A stretch of 64,000 nt of DNA from contig CP119321.1 in assembly GCA_029202445.1 (NCBI GenBank), positions 1,302,001-1,366,000 of the forward strand, read 5' to 3'. This stretch comes from Candidatus Microbacterium phytovorans (GTDB lineage Bacteria; Actinomycetota; Actinomycetes; Actinomycetales; Microbacteriaceae). A program made the translations under genes and the position numbers. The first letter of the stretch is position 1, and each line of letters begins with the position of its first letter. Under the pieces are notes generated by a model. That model did no database searches, was not told the origin of the DNA, and was given only the letters and a program-made list of their open reading frames with translations. Of the stretch, positions 42,501-50,853 are shown piece after piece.

Positions 42501-43548
42501 CGACGAGCGAGGCCGCGCCCTCGGCTCCGCGCGCGACCTCTCGGAGCTGCAGGCCCGACTGGCGGGCAAGGCACGCACGGCGGTGGCCCGTTCGCTGTCG
42601 GCGACGCCGGCCTCGGCCACGAGCGCCGCCATCGCACGAGCAGCGGCGACGCCCGCGGCGCCGTCGACGGGCGCGACGGTGGCCGAACGCACGGGGCTCA
42701 CGACGTGGGATCTCGACGAGCTGCCCGCCGTGGTCGACACGCGCGTGGCCGGCGGCGTCGTGCGCGGCTATCCCGCGCTGGTCGACCAGAAGGACTCGGT
42801 CGCGCTCCGCATCGAGGCGACGGCCGAGCGTGCGGCGCGCCTCACACACGACGGCGTGCGGCGGCTCCTGCTGCTGGCGGTGCCCTCACCGTCGGCCTAC
42901 GTGCTGGAACATCTCACCGCCGCCGAGAAGCTCGCCCTCGCCACGTCGCCCTACCCGTCCGCGAAGGCGCTCATCGAGGACGCGCGGGTCGCTGTCGCCG
43001 ACGCCGTCCTCGCCCGGACCACTCCCGAGGTCCGCACCCGCGAGCAGTTCGAGGCGGTGCGCGCGACGTTCTCGGCTGCCGTCGTGGAGGAGCTCTTCCA
43101 GGCCGTGTCGCTCGTGGCACGCATCCTCACGCGCCTGCGCGACGTGGAGAGGGAGATCCGCGGACAGAACTCGATGACCCTGCTGGGAGCGCTCGGCGAT
43201 GTGAAGGGCCAGCTCGCCGGCCTGGTCTTCCCCGGCTTCGTCTCGCGCATCGGCCTCGCCAGATTGGGGCACCTCCCCCGCTACCTCGAAGCGGCGGCCG
43301 ACCGCGTGCGCGGGCTCGCCGACAATCCCGGTCGCGACCGGCAGCGGATGACCGAGTTCGAGCGCACCGCGGCATCCTTCCTCGAGGCCGGAGGAACCGT
43401 GCCGCTGCCCGCCGACGCCCCCGCTGCGCTCGTGCGCACCCGCTGGCTGCTGGAGGAGTACCGCGTCAGTCTCTACGCGCAGCGCCTCGGCACCGCCGAG
43501 CCGGTGTCGCCGCAGCGCATCGCCAAGGCCCTCGCCGGTCGCGAGTAG
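39574..43548 (+). CDS. hrpA: ATP-dependent RNA helicase HrpA
   Basis: A DEAH-box helicase of 1324 residues, normal for bacterial HrpA. Motif I is GATGSGKTT (Lys41), motif II DEAH at 129-132, motif III SATID, and motif VI QRSGRAGRTSPG. The HA2 and OB-like regions follow, then the long HrpA-specific C-terminal domain (DUF3418; ending RVSLYAQRLGTAEPVSPQRIAKAL). Known roles include mRNA processing and rescue of stalled ribosomes in other bacteria. A 45-residue Ala/Ser/Thr-rich linker lies near residue 1010. The start is fixed by homology (PPELPVSAAREEI); the frame stays open far upstream. Confidence 0.95.
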   Translation: MSAPVLTYPPELPVSAAREEIAAAIAAHQVVIVAGATGSGKTTQLPKICLELGRTSIAHTQPRRLAARTISERIAHEMQVPLGGVVGYKVRFTDQVSAETQVALLTDGILLNEIHRDRLLRRYDTIIIDEAHERSLNIDFLLGYLTRILPERPDLKVIITSATIDPESFARHFATGPDDARVPAPVIEVSGRTYPVEIRYRPPTAAAEGADGDDIDALLAALRELDREPAGDVLVFLPGEAEIRDATDAVRGMYANDARPTEVLPLYGRLSAAEQHRVFEPSAVAGVRRRVILATNVAETSLTVPGIRYVVDAGTARISRYSARSKIQRLPIEAISQASAQQRSGRAGRTSPGIAIRLYAQEDFEARPAFTEPEILRTSLASVILQMLALGFGDIAAFPFLTRPDSRGVKAALELLTELRAVSPPRPTTRRGRGHDDRPPRDDAAPQWRLTRTGREIARLPIDPRLARMLIEAERLEVTRDVLAIVAGLSIQDVRERPSADDGNRREEADRLHARFIDPTSDFLTLLNLWNHLQEQQRELGSSAFRRLCRAEHLNYVRVREWFDVHRQLRTLTRTSSPREAAGAADPDAVHRAILSGLLSHIGILDTRSLAAGAADKKRRPLAQYRGARGASFAIFPGSGLHGSKRGSATPDAVVAAELVETSRLFARTVAVIDPAWAEELAGDLAHRTLSDPHWSKDAGAAVAAEKVTLFGVEIIPRRRVQLARTDRALARELFLRHALVEGDWNSQHLDKRLTAFERRNLDLRRRLEKLEERERRRDILVGDEAVYRFYDARIPVDVFDARSFESWWRETSARTPRLLDMTEADLVDDASRAGEADFPPRWHQRDQVLSLAYRFEPGAPDDGVSVVVPLALLAQISPDGFDWQVPGMRDELIAALLRALPKSIRRHVVPAADWAAKLGAELVADGPESHDGVPAQTLRAALAARIQRVANQPVSAADFDLDRVPAHLTVSFRAVDERGRALGSARDLSELQARLAGKARTAVARSLSATPASATSAAIARAAATPAAPSTGATVAERTGLTTWDLDELPAVVDTRVAGGVVRGYPALVDQKDSVALRIEATAERAARLTHDGVRRLLLLAVPSPSAYVLEHLTAAEKLALATSPYPSAKALIEDARVAVADAVLARTTPEVRTREQFEAVRATFSAAVVEELFQAVSLVARILTRLRDVEREIRGQNSMTLLGALGDVKGQLAGLVFPGFVSRIGLARLGHLPRYLEAAADRVRGLADNPGRDRQRMTEFERTAASFLEAGGTVPLPADAPAALVRTRWLLEEYRVSLYAQRLGTAEPVSPQRIAKALAGRE

Positions 43549-43557
43549 CGTGGGGTG
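43546..43557 (+). promoter_or_regulatory. Leaderless -10 of the quinone oxidoreductase gene
   Basis: TAGCGT (43546-43551), which begins in the hrpA stop codon TAG, is followed by six bases and ATG 43558. This spacing favours the ATG over the GTG at 43555. Confidence 0.5.
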
Positions 43558-44499
43558 ATGGCCCAGGCGATCACCTACACCCGCTTCGGAGGACCCGAGG
43601 TCCTCACCCTCACCGACATCACGACGCACGATCCGGCGCCCGGGGAGCTGGCGGTGCGGGTGCAGGCAGCGGGCGTGAACCCCCTCGACCACAAGCTCCG
43701 CTCCGGCGCGCGCGCGTCCGGCGAGATCACGGAGCCTCGCAGGGTCGGAGCGGATGCCGCGGGCGTCGTCACCGCTGTCGGCGACGGGGTGGAGGGGTTC
43801 CGTCCCGGCGACGCCGTCGTGCTCGCGGGGGTGACGGGCGCCTATGCGAGCGACCTCGTCGTGCCGGCGGAGCGCGCCTGGCCGCGTCCCCCGTCGGTGT
43901 CGGCCGCCGTCGGCGCCGCCCTCGGCATCCCCTTCGGAACGGCCTATCAGACGCTGCGCTCGCTCGCCGTGGGCCCCGATGACACCCTGCTCGTCCACGG
44001 CGGATCGGGCGCGGTGGGTCAGGCCGTCATCCAATACGCCGTCCTGTGGGGCGCGCGGGTGCTCGCGACGACGAGCGATCGTCGCGCCGACCGCGTGAAG
44101 CAGCTCGGCGCGACGCCGGTGTCGTACGAGCCGGGACTGCTCGATCGGGTGCGCGACGCCGCCCCCGGGGGCATCACCGCCGTGATCGACATCGCCGGGA
44201 CCGACGAAGCACTCGACGCGTCACTCGCGCTCGTCGCCGATCGTCGGCGCATCGCGACCCTCGTGCGCGGGAAGGATGCCGACGCCCTCGGCATCCGTGC
44301 CTTCATGGGCGGGAGTCCGCGCCCCCTCAGCCCTGTCGAGCAGGCCTGGCGCGCCGAGGCGATCCCCGCCACCCTGCAACTGCTCGCCGCCGGTGCCTTC
44401 TCCGTGGAGATCGGACGGGAACTGCCGCTCGCACAGGCCGCGGAGGCGCATCGGACCGTGGAAGCCGGTATCGACGGGAAGGTCGTCCTCCTGCCGTAG
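43558..44499 (+). CDS. NADP-dependent quinone oxidoreductase (zinc-free MDR family)
   Basis: The 313-residue medium-chain dehydrogenase/reductase of the QOR type has ITYTRFGGPEVLTLTDI at the start, GVNPLDHKLRSG, the cofactor motif LVHGGSGAVGQAVIQYA and C-terminal HRTVEAGIDGKVVLLP. The catalytic zinc-ligand pattern of alcohol dehydrogenases is missing. Likely substrates are quinones or reactive enones; the physiological one is unknown. It is transcribed alone and ends in a terminator shared with the convergent pentose operon. Confidence 0.92.
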   Translation: MAQAITYTRFGGPEVLTLTDITTHDPAPGELAVRVQAAGVNPLDHKLRSGARASGEITEPRRVGADAAGVVTAVGDGVEGFRPGDAVVLAGVTGAYASDLVVPAERAWPRPPSVSAAVGAALGIPFGTAYQTLRSLAVGPDDTLLVHGGSGAVGQAVIQYAVLWGARVLATTSDRRADRVKQLGATPVSYEPGLLDRVRDAAPGGITAVIDIAGTDEALDASLALVADRRRIATLVRGKDADALGIRAFMGGSPRPLSPVEQAWRAEAIPATLQLLAAGAFSVEIGRELPLAQAAEAHRTVEAGIDGKVVLLP

Positions 44500-44514
44500 C
44501 GGGAGGACGACCTT
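44479..44514. terminator. Bidirectional terminator hairpin
   Basis: AAGGTCGTCCTCC (44479-44491) and GGAGGACGACCTT (44502-44514) form a perfect 13-bp stem with a ten-base loop. It covers the 3' end of the oxidoreductase gene, including its stop codon, and lies just before the stop of the convergent pentose operon, so it can serve both directions. Confidence 0.8.
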
Positions 44515-44517
44515 CGC

Positions 44518-44691
44518 TCAGGCGCCTGCGGTCAGGCCGCCGATGACGCCCGAGACGACCAAGTAGCACCCGATCGCGCCGACGACGATCCAGATCGTGA
44601 TGCGCGCCGTCGAGATGCCGCCGCGCGTGGCGGGGTCATCGGACCGGGAGAACTCGTCCCGGTCCGGTGCCCCACCGCCGAAGAGACCCAT
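44518..44691 (-). CDS. Small single-pass membrane protein (57 residues)
   Basis: A short gene of 57 codons starting MGLFGGGAPDRDEFSRSDD, with one hydrophobic helix at about residues 33-55 (ITIWIVVGAIGCYLVVSGVIGGL). Its ATG (44691) overlaps the permease stop as ATGA, so it is the last gene of the pentose operon and very likely translated. I do not recognise a family. The acidic N terminus and position suggest an accessory to the ABC permease, but this is inference. Confidence 0.75.
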   Translation of the reverse strand: MGLFGGGAPDRDEFSRSDDPATRGGISTARITIWIVVGAIGCYLVVSGVIGGLTAGA

Positions 44692-45923
44692 CAGTGGCCG
44701 GCCCGGCGCTTGTTGTAGACGTCGAAGGCCACGGCGAGGAGCAGCACGAGACCCTTGACGGCCTGCTGCCACTCGATGCCGATGCCCATGATCGACATGC
44801 CGTTGTTGAGCACACCGATGATGAGACCACCGATGATCGCACCGCCGATGGTGCCGACACCGCCCTGCACCGCGGCACCGCCGATGAAGGCTGCCGAGAT
44901 CGCTTCGAGCTCGAAGCCGTCACCGGCCTTCGGGCCGGCCAGGTTCAGTCGTGCCGTGAAGATGAGGCCGGCGAGCGCGGCGAGCACACCCATGTTGACG
45001 AAGAGCCAGAAGTCGACGCGGCGCGTCTTGATGCCCGACAGCTCCGCGGCGTGGCGGTTGCCGCCGATGGCGTAGATGTGGCGACCGAACACCGTGCGGT
45101 TCATGACGATGCCGTACACGAGCACGAGCACGGCGAGCACGATCAGTGTGACCGGGATGCCCTTGTACGAGGCGAGCGCCCAGGCGAACCAGCCGATGAC
45201 GATGGCGATGAGGGCGAGCTTCGCGACGAACCACAGGAAGGGGTCGACCTCCTGGTCGTACTTCTGACGCCCGGTGCGCGTGCGGATCTGCTGGACGACG
45301 AGGGCCACGATCGCGACCGCTCCGATCGCGAGGGTGAACAGGTCTGGATCGGATTCGCCGAACAAGCCCGAGAGGAACCCGTTACCGAGCGCCCGGTACT
45401 CGGTCGGGAACGAGCCGATGTTCGCGTTACCGAGGACGACGAGAGCGAGCCCGCGGAAGATCAGCATGCCCGCGAGGGTCACGATGAACGCCGGGATGCC
45501 GACGTAGGCCACCCAGAAGCCCTGCCAAGCGCCGACGAGGGCACCGATGAGGAGTGACAGCAGGATCGCCAACCACCAGGGCAACCCCATCTTCACGGCC
45601 AGGACGCCCGACACGGCGCCGATGAAGGCGGCGACGGAGCCGACCGACAAGTCGATGTGGCCGGCGATGATGATCATCACCATGCCGATCGCCAGCACGA
45701 GGATGTAGCCGTTCTGCACGACGAGGTTCGAGATGTTCTGCGGACGCAGCAGGATGCCGTTGGTCAGGATCGCGAACAGCGCCACCACCGCGATGAGGGC
45801 GATGAAGATGCCGTTCTTCCCGAGGTCGGACAGCAGCGTCGTGAGCCACCGGGTGAACTTGTTCTCCGGCGGGTTGACCAGCCCGCCGGCGGCGGTGTCG
45901 GGGGAAAGGGTGTCGTTGGACAT
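44691..45923 (-). CDS. gguB: Pentose ABC transporter permease (GguB/XylH/MmsB type)
   Basis: A 410-residue permease of the ribose/xylose class (BPD_transp_2), about ten hydrophobic segments. The signature GMVMIIIAGHIDLSVGSVAAFIGAVSGVLAV and the loop FGRHIYAIGGNRHAAELSGIKTRRVDFWLFVNMG are clear. ATG 45923 has the start MSNDTLSPDTAAGGLVN. It partners the ATPase 17 bp upstream and the ChvE-type binding protein. Substrate is probably L-arabinose, xylose or galactose, judged by the araD gene in the operon. Confidence 0.94.
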   Translation of the reverse strand: MSNDTLSPDTAAGGLVNPPENKFTRWLTTLLSDLGKNGIFIALIAVVALFAILTNGILLRPQNISNLVVQNGYILVLAIGMVMIIIAGHIDLSVGSVAAFIGAVSGVLAVKMGLPWWLAILLSLLIGALVGAWQGFWVAYVGIPAFIVTLAGMLIFRGLALVVLGNANIGSFPTEYRALGNGFLSGLFGESDPDLFTLAIGAVAIVALVVQQIRTRTGRQKYDQEVDPFLWFVAKLALIAIVIGWFAWALASYKGIPVTLIVLAVLVLVYGIVMNRTVFGRHIYAIGGNRHAAELSGIKTRRVDFWLFVNMGVLAALAGLIFTARLNLAGPKAGDGFELEAISAAFIGGAAVQGGVGTIGGAIIGGLIIGVLNNGMSIMGIGIEWQQAVKGLVLLLAVAFDVYNKRRAGH

Positions 45924-45940
45924 GTGCGGTTCTCCTGCCC

Positions 45941-47470
45941 TCAGCGGGGCTTCTCCATGGTCATGAGCTTGAGGACGTTTTCGGGGGTCGCTTCGCCGAT
46001 CGGCAGCTCGCCGGTGATCCGGCCCTCCGAGAGGGCGTACACGCGGTCGGAGATGCCGAGCAGTTCGGGCAACTCGGACGAGATGACGATGACGCCCTTG
46101 CCCTCCGCGGCGAGCTTGTTGATGATCGTGTAGATCTCGTACTTCGCTCCGACGTCGATGCCGCGCGTGGGCTCGTCGAGGATGAGCACCTCGGGGTCGG
46201 AGTAGATCCACTTCGACAGGACGACCTTCTGCTGATTGCCGCCGGAGAGCTTCCCCGTCGGCACCAGGACGTTGGGCGCCTTGATGTTCATGCTCTTGCG
46301 GTAGCCGTTGGCGACCTTGTATTCCTCGTTGTCGTCGACGAGGCCGGCCTTCTCGAGCTTCTTCAGCGAGGCCATCGAGATGTTGCGCTTGATGTCCTCG
46401 ATGAGGTTCAGGCCGTAGGTCTTGCGGTCCTCGGTGGCGTAGGCGATGCCGTTCTCGATCGCCTCGGCGACGGTGCGGGTCTTGATCTCGCGTCCGCGCA
46501 GATACACCTTGCCGGAGATGCGCGAACCGTAGCTGTGGCCGAACAGGCTCATCGCGAACTCGGTGCGACCGGCACCCATGAGTCCGGCGATACCGACAAT
46601 CTCCCCCGCCCGCACGTGCAGCGACACATCGTCGACGACGACGCGGCTGGGGTCCTGGGGGTGGTGGGCGGTCCAGTTCTCGACGCGGAGGAGCTCCTCG
46701 CCGATCTGCGGCTCGTGGTCGGGGTACCGATGCTCGAGATCGCGACCGACCATGTCCTTGATGATCCGATCTTCGGTCACGTCGGTCTTGGCGATCGTCT
46801 CGATGGTCTTGCCGTCGCGGATGACGGTGACGGTGTCGGCGACCTTCTTGATCTCGTTGAGCTTGTGGCTGATGATGATCGACGTGATCCCCTGCTCGCG
46901 CAGGCTCAGGATCAGGTCGAGCAGGTGATCGGAGTCCTCGTCGTTGAGCGCGGCGGTCGGCTCGTCGAGGATGAGGAGCTTGACCTCCTTCGAGAGCGCC
47001 TTCGCGATCTCGACGAGCTGCTGCTTGCCGACGCCGATCTGGTTGGCCTTCGTGGTCGGGTTCTCCTTGAGACCGACACGCTTCAGCAGGGCTGCCGCCT
47101 CGTAGTTCGTCTTGTTCCAGTCGATGAGACCGCCGGCGGCCTTGCGCTCGTTGTTGAGGAAGATGTTCTCCGCGATCGACAGGTACGGGCTGAGCGCGAG
47201 CTCCTGGTGGATGATGACGATGCCGCGCGCCTCGCTGTCGCGAAGGTTCTTGAACTCGACGACCTCGCCCGCGTATCGGATCTCGCCGTCGTAGCTGCCG
47301 TGCGGGTACACGCCGGACAGCACCTTCATCAGCGTGGACTTGCCGGCGCCGTTCTCACCGCAGATCGCGTGGATCTCGCCGCGCTCGACGCTGAAGTTCA
47401 CGTTCGACAGGGCTTTCACGCCCGGGAACGTCTTGGTGATGCCACGCATCTCGAGGATGGTTTCGCTCAC
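45941..47470 (-). CDS. gguA: Pentose ABC transporter ATP-binding protein (GguA/XylG/MmsA type)
   Basis: The 509-residue protein has two ABC cassettes in tandem. The first has Walker [13 protein letters not shown], signature [15 protein letters not shown] and Walker [12 protein letters not shown]. The second has a degenerate Walker A ([16 protein letters not shown]), [14 protein letters not shown] and [14 protein letters not shown]. This asymmetry is normal for the sugar family. GTG 47470 is preceded by GGAGATC. Lysine- and Asn-rich patches ([16 protein letters not shown]) are usual for the family. Confidence 0.95.
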   Translation of the reverse strand: MSETILEMRGITKTFPGVKALSNVNFSVERGEIHAICGENGAGKSTLMKVLSGVYPHGSYDGEIRYAGEVVEFKNLRDSEARGIVIIHQELALSPYLSIAENIFLNNERKAAGGLIDWNKTNYEAAALLKRVGLKENPTTKANQIGVGKQQLVEIAKALSKEVKLLILDEPTAALNDEDSDHLLDLILSLREQGITSIIISHKLNEIKKVADTVTVIRDGKTIETIAKTDVTEDRIIKDMVGRDLEHRYPDHEPQIGEELLRVENWTAHHPQDPSRVVVDDVSLHVRAGEIVGIAGLMGAGRTEFAMSLFGHSYGSRISGKVYLRGREIKTRTVAEAIENGIAYATEDRKTYGLNLIEDIKRNISMASLKKLEKAGLVDDNEEYKVANGYRKSMNIKAPNVLVPTGKLSGGNQQKVVLSKWIYSDPEVLILDEPTRGIDVGAKYEIYTIINKLAAEGKGVIVISSELPELLGISDRVYALSEGRITGELPIGEATPENVLKLMTMEKPR

Positions 47471-47517
47471 GATCTCCGACTTCCTTGTGGGGATTAGGGG
47501 GGAGGTTACCGGATGAC

Positions 47518-47548
47518 GGCGGTGGCGGGAGGGATTCCCGCCACCGCC
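47518..47548 (-). terminator. Attenuating hairpin between binding-protein and ATPase genes
   Basis: GGCGGTGGCGGGA (47518-47530) and TCCCGCCACCGCC (47536-47548) pair perfectly over a five-base loop. It follows the chvE stop inside the operon and likely reduces transcription into gguA or protects the upstream mRNA, mirroring the hairpin in the galactoside operon. Confidence 0.75.
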
Positions 47549-47564
47549 GCGACGCGGGTCGGAC

Positions 47565-48698
47565 TTACAGCCCGAGCTCCTCCGCCGTCCAGTAACCGGT
47601 GTCGACCAGTGCCGACTCCACGTTGTCCTTCACGACCTGCACGGGCGCCAGCAGGTACGAGGGAACGACCTTGACGTCGTTGTCGTACGTCGTGGTGTCG
47701 TTGACCTCGGGCTCTTCGCCGTTCAGTGCGGCGACCGCCATGTTGGCCGCGACCTTGGCCAGCTCACGCGTGTCCTTGAAGATCGTCGCGTACTGCTCGC
47801 CGGAGAGGATCGCCTTGACCGAGTCGACCTCGGCATCCTGACCGGAGATGATCGGCCACTCGTCGCCGACGGAGTAGCCCGCGTCGGTGAGAGCCGAGAT
47901 GATGCCACGCGAGATGCCGTCGTAGGGCGAGAGCACCGCGTCGACCTGCGAGCCGTCCGAGTAGTTGGCCGTGAGGATGTCCTCCATGCGGCTCTGGGCG
48001 GTCTCGCCGTCCCAGCGCAGCGTCGCGGCCTGCTCGATCGTGGTCTGACCCGACTTCACGACGAGCGTGCCGTCGTCGATGAGGGGCTGCAGCACGTCCA
48101 TCGCGCCGTTGAAGAAGAAGAACGCGTTGTTGTCGTCCAGCGAACCGGCGAACAGCTCGATGTTGAACGGACCGGCGGGCGCGTCGGCCTTGGCCGAGCC
48201 GTCGAGCTCCGTGAGGCCGAGGCCGTTGAGCACGGTCCACGCCTGCTGCTGGCCGACGAGGAAGTTGTCGAAGGTCGCGTAGTAGTCGACGTTCTCGGTG
48301 CCCTTGATCAGGCGGTCGTAGGCGATGACCGGGATGTCGCTGTCGGCGGCCGTCTGCAGAACCTCGGAGAGGGTCGTGCCGTCGATCGAGGCGACGATGA
48401 GAGCCTCGGCGCCCTTCGTGATCATGTTCTCGATCTGCGACACCTGCGTGGGGATGTCGTCCTCGGCGTACTGGAGGTCGACGGTGTAGCCCTGGCCCTC
48501 GAGCGCGGCCTTGACGGCGTCGCCGTCCTGGATCCAGCGCTCGGAGCTCTTGGTCGGCATCGCGACGCCGATGAGGCCGCCGTCGCCGTTGCCGCTGTCG
48601 CCGCCGTCGGTGGTGCCCGGCGTCGCGTTGCCCGAGCACGAGGTGAGCAGGAGCGCCCCCGCCGCGACGGTCGCCAGCATGATCTTCTTGATCTTCAC
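47565..48698 (-). CDS. chvE: ChvE-type multiple sugar-binding lipoprotein
   Basis: Extracellular binding protein of the pentose importer, 377 residues. The signal peptide ends in lipobox LLLTSCSG, followed by a Gly/Asp/Asn-rich linker. The Peripla_BP_4 fold shows [75 protein letters not shown] and [18 protein letters not shown], all typical of ChvE/XylF. GTG 48698 has GGAAAGGAAA upstream. ChvE-gguAB modules import arabinose, xylose, galactose and others; araD upstream favours arabinose. Confidence 0.94.
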   Translation of the reverse strand: MKIKKIMLATVAAGALLLTSCSGNATPGTTDGGDSGNGDGGLIGVAMPTKSSERWIQDGDAVKAALEGQGYTVDLQYAEDDIPTQVSQIENMITKGAEALIVASIDGTTLSEVLQTAADSDIPVIAYDRLIKGTENVDYYATFDNFLVGQQQAWTVLNGLGLTELDGSAKADAPAGPFNIELFAGSLDDNNAFFFFNGAMDVLQPLIDDGTLVVKSGQTTIEQAATLRWDGETAQSRMEDILTANYSDGSQVDAVLSPYDGISRGIISALTDAGYSVGDEWPIISGQDAEVDSVKAILSGEQYATIFKDTRELAKVAANMAVAALNGEEPEVNDTTTYDNDVKVVPSYLLAPVQVVKDNVESALVDTGYWTAEELGL

Positions 48699-48786
48699 TG
48701 TGTTTCCTTTCCCGAAGACATCTCTGTCATGGGTTCTTGGTGTTCGGTGGTGACCGCTTTCCGAGTCGGGGTGTCCCCCGGTCCGG

Positions 48787-49518
48787 CTACCGGCGGTCGT
48801 CGGTGGTCTGTCCGTAGACGTTCTGGTACCGGTCGTACAGGGCGTCGATCGACTCCTGCGGGATCGGGATGAGCTCGCCGCCCTCACGGGCGATCTGCAC
48901 CGTGCGGGCGACGTCTTCGAGCATGACGGCGGCCTTCACGGCATCCTTCGCCGTCGCGCCGATCGTGAACGGTCCATGGTTCTGCATGAGCACGGCGCGG
49001 CTGCGGTGTCCCGTGAGGGTGTCGACGATCCCTCGGCCGATCGAGTCGTCGCCGATGATCGCGAACGGGCCGACAGGGATGGGACCGCCGAACTCGTCGG
49101 CCATCGCGGTGATGACGCACGGGATCTCTTCGCCTCGCGCCGCCCAGCCGACCGCGTAGGTCGAGTGGGTGTGCACGACGCCGCCGACGTCGGGCATGTT
49201 CCGGTAGACGTACGCGTGGGCGGCGGTGTCGCTGGAGGGCGACCGGTCGCTGCCCGGCGTGCCGGGAATCACGGTGCCGTCGAGGTCGCAGAGGATCATG
49301 TTCTCGGGTGCGAGGTCGTCGTAGGAGACGCCCGAGGGCTTGATGACGAACAGGTCTGCACCGGGCACCCGGCCAGAGACGTTGCCGCCGGTCCAGACCA
49401 CGAGGCCGTAGCGCACCAACTCCGCGTGCAGCGCGGCCACTTCGGCCCGCGTGCGAGCGATCGCGACTTCGGTCTTGACGCCGCTGACGTAGCGATCCGC
49501 GTCCTTCATTGACACCAC
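48787..49518 (-). CDS. araD: L-ribulose-5-phosphate 4-epimerase
   Basis: Converts L-ribulose 5-phosphate to D-xylulose 5-phosphate, linking arabinose catabolism to the pentose phosphate pathway. The class-II aldolase fold is clear: [44 protein letters not shown] (zinc His pair) and [12 protein letters not shown]. Start choice is uncertain: GTG 49518 has GGGAG eight bases upstream, while ATG 49509 ([10 protein letters not shown]) and ATG 49542 are possible. It is the first gene of the operon. araA and araB are not in the window. Confidence 0.93.
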   Translation of the reverse strand: MVSMKDADRYVSGVKTEVAIARTRAEVAALHAELVRYGLVVWTGGNVSGRVPGADLFVIKPSGVSYDDLAPENMILCDLDGTVIPGTPGSDRSPSSDTAAHAYVYRNMPDVGGVVHTHSTYAVGWAARGEEIPCVITAMADEFGGPIPVGPFAIIGDDSIGRGIVDTLTGHRSRAVLMQNHGPFTIGATAKDAVKAAVMLEDVARTVQIAREGGELIPIPQESIDALYDRYQNVYGQTTDDRR

Positions 49519-49571
49519 CGTGCAGACTCCCTTGTCCCCCACCGCAGTTCGGGTGGGTGATGTGACGGTCC

Positions 49572-49624
49572 ATGTGACCGTTCACATTGCGACACTATAG
49601 CCATGACCCTGTCGGTCGTGTCAA
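49572..49624 (-). promoter_or_regulatory. araD promoter with LacI-type operator at the start site
   Basis: On the minus strand TTGACA (49624-49619) and TATAGT (49599-49594) give a near-consensus promoter with a 19-bp spacer. ATGTGACCGTTCACAT (49572-49587, plus strand) is a palindrome with two mismatched pairs placed at the expected start site, and an extra TGTGAC half-site lies just downstream (49561-49566). The core TGTG-N6-CACA matches the site in front of the adjacent LacI-type gene, so that protein is the likely repressor. Confidence 0.75.
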
Positions 49625-49655
49625 CTCCGCAGTTGTCTCGGATTCGTAACGGCGC

Positions 49656-50666
49656 TCAGAGCCGGGCTGCGCGGGCCGTCGAGGACCGCACGAGCAGCTC
49701 CGGCATGATGGCCGGCGCGGCGTGGTCGGCCCCGCCGCCGAGGAGCAGATCGACGCAGCGACGGCCGAGCTCGGCGAAGTCCTGTCGCACCGTCGTCAGC
49801 GGAGGCCAGAAGTGGGATGCCTCCGGGATGTCGTCGAATCCGACGATGCTCACGTCGCGCGGACAGTCGAGGCCTTCGTCTCGGATGGCGTGGAGAAGCC
49901 CGAGCGCCATCTGATCGTTGGACGAGAAGATCGCCGTGAAGTCGCGGTACCGCAGCAGCTCGCGACCCGCGTAGTACCCGAACTCCGCCGTCCAGTCACC
50001 GAGGATCGGCGCGGTCGTGGGGATGTCCCACGCACTCATCTCCTCCAGGAAGCCCCGCATGCGCGCCTCCGCCTCGATCCAGTCCTGCGGCCCGGCGAGG
50101 TGGTAGATCGAGTGATGTCCGAGCTCGATGAGGTGCCGCGTCGCCATGCGCGCACCGGCGATCTGGTCGACGCTGAGCGTGTGGTCGGGGTCGAGATCGG
50201 TCGACTGGAGAGTGACGTACGGGACGTCGAGTCGCTGCGCGGCGATCGCGCGGAAGACCCGCACCTGGGGTGCGATGACGACGAGCCCCTCGATGGATTG
50301 CGCCATGAGGTGCGAGAGCACGTCGGGGATCGACTGCGCGTCGGAGGGGTCGATGTTGGCCGTCGAGACCCAGTATCCGCGCGCTCGCGCGGCCGCTTCG
50401 ATGGCGGCGATCGACGATGCGGGGCCGTACTGCGTCGCGGAGGCCGCGAGGATGCCGATCGTCCGCGAACGGCTCGTGACGAGCGCACGCGCCGCGCGAT
50501 TAGGGCTGTAGGACAGCTCGGCCATCACCGCGACGACCCGATCCCGCGTCTCGGGCCGGATGCTCGGGTGATCGTTGAGCACACGGGAGACCGTCTGGTG
50601 CGACACCCCGGCCAGGCGCGCCACATCGCGGATGCTGGGCCTGCGTCCGCCGGCGTCGTCGCTCAT
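49656..50666 (-). CDS. LacI-family regulator of the pentose operon (AraR-like role)
   Basis: The 336-residue LacI/GalR protein has HTH SIRDVARLAGVSHQTVSRVLNDHPSIRPETRDRV, hinge NRAARALVTSRSRTIG, and sugar-binding domain motifs IEGLVVIAPQVRVF, HLAGPQDWIEAEARMRGF, AIFSSNDQMALGLLHAI and SIVGFDDIPEASHFWPPLTTVRQDF. ATG 50666 has GGAGAAGC upstream, so unlike most single genes here it has a leader. It lies immediately upstream of araD on the same strand. Sites like the araD operator lie in its own upstream region, suggesting autoregulation. Confidence 0.92.
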   Translation of the reverse strand: MSDDAGGRRPSIRDVARLAGVSHQTVSRVLNDHPSIRPETRDRVVAVMAELSYSPNRAARALVTSRSRTIGILAASATQYGPASSIAAIEAAARARGYWVSTANIDPSDAQSIPDVLSHLMAQSIEGLVVIAPQVRVFRAIAAQRLDVPYVTLQSTDLDPDHTLSVDQIAGARMATRHLIELGHHSIYHLAGPQDWIEAEARMRGFLEEMSAWDIPTTAPILGDWTAEFGYYAGRELLRYRDFTAIFSSNDQMALGLLHAIRDEGLDCPRDVSIVGFDDIPEASHFWPPLTTVRQDFAELGRRCVDLLLGGGADHAAPAIMPELLVRSSTARAARL

Positions 50667-50681
50667 GCTTCTCCGAGTTCA

Positions 50682-50810
50682 TCGATGTGTACGGTCACAT
50701 CGATTGAGGCCATTATGCACGGTTTTCCCGCGTGTGAGCCCGAAAGAATGTGACTGTCACACGAGATGGCTTCTGCTCGCGTGTGACAATCACGACGTTT
50801 GTCACATCGA
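50682..50810. promoter_or_regulatory. Operator cluster upstream of the pentose regulator
   Basis: A 22-bp imperfect palindrome at 50682-50703 has arms TCGATGTG and CACATCGA around TACGGT, matching the TGTG-N6-CACA core of the araD operator. TGTGACTGTCACA (50749-50761) is a similar site with a five-base centre, and TGTGACAATCACG (50782-50794) and TGTCACATCGA (50800-50810) add partial copies. The 187-bp region between the regulator and the divergent hypothetical gene is otherwise non-coding. Autoregulation by the LacI protein is inferred. Confidence 0.65.
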
Positions 50811-50841
50811 GGTGACCCCGCGAGGCCCGCTTCGATCGGCC

Positions 50842-50853
50842 TAGGCTGGGCCC
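50842..50853 (+). promoter_or_regulatory. Leaderless -10 of the hypothetical gene at 50854
   Basis: TAGGCT (50842-50847) followed by GGGCCC and ATG 50854; no ribosome-binding site. Confidence 0.55.
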
